Assembly: GCA_034509495.1 (NCBI GenBank)
Contig: CM067503.1
Location: 21,885,161-21,949,160, forward strand
Direction: 5' to 3'
Source of the DNA: Acestrorhynchus altus
Taxonomy: Eukaryota > Chordata > Actinopteri > Characiformes > Acestrorhynchidae
Length of the DNA: 64,000 bases
The stretch's first letter is position 1. Every line of letters starts with the position of its first letter. The translations under genes and the position numbers were made by a program. The notes below the pieces were generated by a model, which was not told the origin of the DNA, did not search any database, and saw only the letters and a program-made list of their open reading frames with translations. This document shows positions 60,599 through 64,000 of this stretch, in pieces.

Positions 60599-60615
60599 GT
60601 CTCTTATACACATCT
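60597..60615. other. Exact Tn5 mosaic-end (Nextera adapter) sequence, probable assembly artefact
   Basis: The 19 bases ctgtctcttatacacatct are identical to the reverse complement of the Tn5 transposase mosaic end carried by Nextera-type adapters. A chance exact 19-base match in 64 kb is of order one in a million. It follows an A44 and an (AT)18 run and is followed by taggaagacaag, which I do not recognise as the rest of an adapter. No natural fish element with this end is known to me. The simplest reading is untrimmed adapter or a misjoin made during gap filling. Confidence 0.93.
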
Positions 60616-61869
60616 TAGGAAGACAAGCATTTGTCACGCCGCTTTAGAGGCTCATGCTAACATTTGTCAAGCGACCGTGCGGGGAGTGAAAGCAATGCCT
60701 CACTCCTTCACTGTTTGGCTGTGTGGACCGTCCATTACTGACTGACCAACCAACCAGCCAATCTCCAACCTCCCCCCCACTTCCCCATCGCAACTCACCC
60801 CCCACCACTTCTCTATCACTCGACCTCCCACCCTGTGTGAAGCCCTTCCTCCAGCCTGTCCTTAAATAGCCACTCCAGAAGAAATTGGTGATAATGATCT
60901 TTAGACAATAAAGCAAAGCTCAGTTCTGAGTGGAACATCTTTCGTAATTCATGGAAAAATTGAATTCAAATTGTTGTTTTTTTTAATAAAATANGAGTTG
61001 ATTTTACAAATGAAGAGCAGGACACATAGGCATTTTGCTGAAATACATTCTTCTTCATGCTACCCATGCATAGAGCCCAAGTTTATATGACCCTGTTATA
61101 GTGATTGTTGTAATTGTAGAGCTAAAGGTCATTTAGAGTCATTTCATATACAATTTCAAAGAAAAAATGCCCAGTTAATCCCAAACAACCACCCTTAACA
61201 CACTTTATTAACATGCAGTCTTATGCTAAAAACCTCATTGCAATTGCATGAAAAGAGCACACAGTGGATGGAATTTCCATCTAAGCAAGTGCCAACGACA
61301 TGGAAATGAAAACAAATAGACTGTTGTAAATCATAACCAGGCAGACAGTAATGGTCCCTTCGTGCTGTTCACAGAGGCACTAATCATTTTGGTATGAAGG
61401 TCAGCTTGTCCTGTCAGAGTCATCACACTGCGGGTCCTGTCCCCTCAAGGTGAATGGTAGTGAAGGTAAATTCATGCCAGAGTTCATAGAGAGTGAAAAC
61501 AAGCTGCAGGTTTATAGGGGAGGTGAGAATAAACCAAATCTCTTTGACTCATAACATAAGCTCATCTCTTTAGTTTGACCATGACAAAGATTTTTAAACA
61601 TTTCATGTGTTTTTTTTAAAAAGAAAGAAACAAAAAACCCTACTTAATCTTAAAGCATCCCCCCTGCTGATTTATTATTGTAGTTTTGTTATATTATTAA
61701 TTAATAATTACGAATTTAATTACATTATAAAATTACATTTACATTTGGACTAGATTTTCAAACATGTCTGGTTTTTTTGTGTTTGGTTGGATTAGATGGA
61801 TTTTCCTGTTGGTTACAATGTCAAGTAGTACAGTAAAAACACTATATGCACTATATTTCCATGTTTGTG
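60616..61869. other. Noncoding DNA after the adapter
   Basis: 60740-60860 is unusually C-rich on the plus strand (runs of C, cccccccac), unlike its neighbours. The rest is AT-rich, with an N at 60994. No tpk1 5' exon was recognised. Because of the adapter, continuity with the left side is uncertain. Confidence 0.5.
60994..60994. other. Undetermined base (N)
   Basis: The only N in the window, after an AT-rich stretch (ttttttttaataaaata). It lies 379 bases after the adapter sequence and suggests weak read support here. Confidence 0.95.
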
Positions 61870-62235
61870 AACATTAATGAATGAGGATGCACCCATTGCT
61901 GACACAACGATGTCCAAATGCACACATAGCTTGTCTAGCTGCTGTTGTACCAATAGAATAGGAGACCTATTGCACCATGCATAATGCCAGGTGTGGGGTA
62001 GAGGGGTACGCAGCATTAAGCTGTGGAGCAATGGAACTGCGTTATCTGGAATGATGAAGCCTTATCCAGTATTTTTGCAATGTGATGAGGAGTTGGGCAT
62101 GAGGTGGAGTGGTTATCATTCAACTTCCTGACTTCACTAATGCAAGTCTCACTGAATGTAATCAAATCCTCACAGTAATGCTCCAAAATCTAGTAGAAAG
62201 CCAAGCATAAACAATGAATGGGCAGGTATCACATT
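61870..62235 (+). mobile_element. Tc1-like remnant (family D)
   Basis: Plus-strand deleted copy with cccattgctgacacaacgatgtccaaatgcacac, agcttgtctagctgctg, accaatagaataggag, caccatgcataatgccaggtgtggggtagaggggta, agctgtggagcaatggaactgcgtt, then a jump to the 3' end cttcactaatgcaagtc...gaatgtaatcaaatcctcacag and tagtagaaagcc. The catalytic part is missing, as in the copy at 31470. Confidence 0.75.
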
Positions 62236-63049
62236 ACTGTTCTCCATATAGGATATAGTTAGATTTTATACTATATCCACAGCTGATTGCTATTCAGCAT
62301 AACTTCCTTGATTTAAGTGCAGATTCTGACAGTGTGTGTTTGCATTCGGAACACCGTTCAGTAAAAGTTTATTATTATTGTTTACATCAATATAATGATA
62401 AAGGGTGACTGATGTGTAAAGCGTTCTACATGTTCATACTGTTCAAAAACCAAGTTTTTTAAAATCAGGTTAAACATGCCATCATAAATTAGCACTTAAA
62501 TAATACAGAAAGTTAACTAAATGCACCTAACAATTGTGATTATACATTGGGTATAATTCTAGAGTCAATTCACAGATTTAAAATTAGGTGTGTAAACCAC
62601 ATCTGGGCGAGTTGAAAACACTGAATATATGCATTCAATCCCCATTAATTTCCCATTGTAGGGTGCTACCAAGCTGTGAGGATGCAGGCTAGCCTCCAAG
62701 TTATATCAGACTTAATTGCATTTTTTCAAACTACCTCTAATGGAATATCATTGAGTTCAACACATTTGGAGAACACTAACTGAAACACTTCAGGACTCAT
62801 GCAATTCATGCAAAATAGAAAAATACAAAAAAAACAAAAAAAAACAACAACAACCCATGCAAAATAGTTTTTTCCTGATGCTGTTACCTTTACAGTAATT
62901 CTCTCAATCTGGATGCTAAACCTCAGTGAAAACATACAGTGAGCAGCTGTCTGTCACCTGAACAAAGAATGTGAATAAAATAGATAGCGCCAAAAGGAAA
63001 AATAGCCACACATTTACAAAGACATCACTGGTGTGTAGAGTGGAGAGCT
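62236..63049. other. Noncoding DNA, no gene seen
   Basis: AT-rich unique sequence with an AAAC-rich run at 62826-62852. Confidence 0.6.
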
Positions 63050-63490
63050 ATATACGAGGTGTCTTCCAAAAATATTTGACCTTTCTTCATAAAAAATTCA
63101 GATACAACAATCTCCTTCCAAGTAGTCCGCGGTGGTCTATCACATTCTGCATGATGCCTTCTCTGGGCTGAAATCTGATCCCTTTAAGGAACATTTTCAG
63201 CTTAGCGAAAAACCTGAAGTCACAAGGAGCCATGTCAGGAGAGTAGGGAGCCTGACGAAACACAGATGTGTTGTGTTTGGCCAAGAAAATCTCAACTGTG
63301 AAGAATGGACAGGTGCGTCATTGTGACGGAGCTGCCAAATACCCGCTGTTTGCAGATCGTTTCCACTAGGGAATCGCCAAGTTTTACACAAAATTTAATG
63401 CAATAGTGCTGTTCAAGTTTTTGTCATCTGTCAAAAACAAAAATCTGATGGTGCTCACTTAATCATCACCAGTCTGCTGGTGACTGACAG
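63050..63490 (-). mobile_element. mariner remnant, C-terminal transposase and terminus
   Basis: The minus frame 63284-63087 reads AKHNTSVFRQAPYSPDMAPC, then DFRFFAKLKMFLKGIRFQPR, the mariner block holding the last catalytic Asp (SPDMAPCD). Upstream on the minus strand near 63330 is LRHNDAPVHSSQL, the block of the second catalytic Asp. The terminus tacgaggtgtcttccaaaaatatttgacc at 63056 is shared with the other two copies. The 5' half is missing. Confidence 0.85.
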
Positions 63491-64000
63491 CTTCTGCATG
63501 TAGAAAGAATCATACGCATTAAGATCTCCTACATGGTGTGTTAATTTATTTGTTTATGTGTGAAAAATTATGGTCAGATTTATTTTTTTAACACGTATAG
63601 TTCTATTATATTGAGTAATATTAGTGTAATATTAGTGTTGGTTATACGGGTGGAGCCAATACAAATGTAGCAGTAACATAAAGCTGTTTCGACTGAAGAC
63701 TGGTGCCTCTCATTTGTCTCTTTTTTCTTTTTTTTTATGGAAAACAATTTTGGAGTTTAATTTATCCTTTATATTAGCTAGAAAGTTTGTTAAAACCATG
63801 AATTATCAAATAAATTATTCATCTAATGTCATCAAGCAATGTAAGAGATATTTGGTTATTGCATGATTCATAATCTGAATAACTGATTATTCATTCCAAT
63901 AATAAAATGTTTATTCAACTAACAAAATTATTTGTTGCAGCCCTATGAGATGAGATAACAGATGCTGCCTTGACAAACCTTCGGCTAAGTGATGGCTCTG
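63491..64000. other. Noncoding DNA, no gene seen
   Basis: AT-rich unique sequence; no exon with the tpk1 N-terminal pattern was recognised. Confidence 0.6.

Noticed and set aside
60488..60745. An 85-codon frame with Lys and Ile/Tyr runs and the peptide SVSYTHL
   Set aside because: It is the translation of the A run, the AT run and the Tn5 adapter.
58853..64000. Search for the 5' tpk1 exons (antisense of a YCLVILNQPL type sequence)
   Set aside because: No matching frame with splice sites was found; continuity of this part is also doubtful because of the adapter.
1..64000. CRISPR arrays, rRNA genes, prophage-like or bacterial defence systems
   Set aside because: No regularly spaced repeats, no bacterial-type gene runs and no rRNA-like sequence; the window is a vertebrate gene locus.

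Overview
The window looks like nuclear DNA of a teleost fish, probably an otophysan (catfish, characin or knifefish group). The reasons are one widely spaced vertebrate-type gene with GT-AG introns, dense remnants of several Tc1/mariner families, L2-like and RTE-like LINEs, a tRNA-headed SINE of a type I associate with fish, and many long (AC)n arrays. There are no operons, CRISPR arrays, rRNA genes or confident tRNA genes. The taxonomic call rests on recognised repeat types, not on a database search.

The only host protein-coding gene I can support is thiamine pyrophosphokinase 1 (tpk1) on the minus strand. Five consecutive coding exons are present, in transcription order 58852-58783, 51879-51807, 48184-48089, 43891-43745 and 33365-33254. 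They join in frame into 166 codons, about two thirds of the protein, and carry the family motifs DGGAN, GDFDS, DLTD, GGLAGRFDQ and TTTGLKWNL. The first coding part (about 40 residues) should lie beyond 64000, and the last exon (about 38 residues) before position 1. Most of the window is therefore intron, with at least 33 kb in the last intron alone.

The intronic DNA is a graveyard of transposons. From left to right: an inverted-repeat element with a nested LTR-like block (about 3-4 kb); a Tc1 element with long terminal inverted repeats (8.3-9.6 kb); a mariner remnant (12.4-12.9 kb); an L2-like LINE inserted into a Tc1-like element (15.7-19.0 kb); a second L2 LINE (22.1-23.4 kb); an RTE-like LINE (28.1-29.0 kb); odd tail-to-tail Tc1-like fragments (29.0-31.4 kb); a transposon pile-up (36.9-42.3 kb); and further Tc1 and mariner copies at 59.1-60.5, 61.9-62.2 and 63.05-63.49 kb. 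None encodes an intact protein. Between them lie unique, higher-complexity blocks that could be conserved noncoding elements, which cannot be tested here.

The most striking observation is technical. Positions 60597-60615 are an exact copy of the 19-base Tn5 mosaic end used in Nextera-type libraries. It lies directly after a 44-base A run and an (AT)18 run, and 379 bases before an undetermined base (N). I read this as residual adapter or a misjoin in the assembly. I found no previously undescribed biological system.
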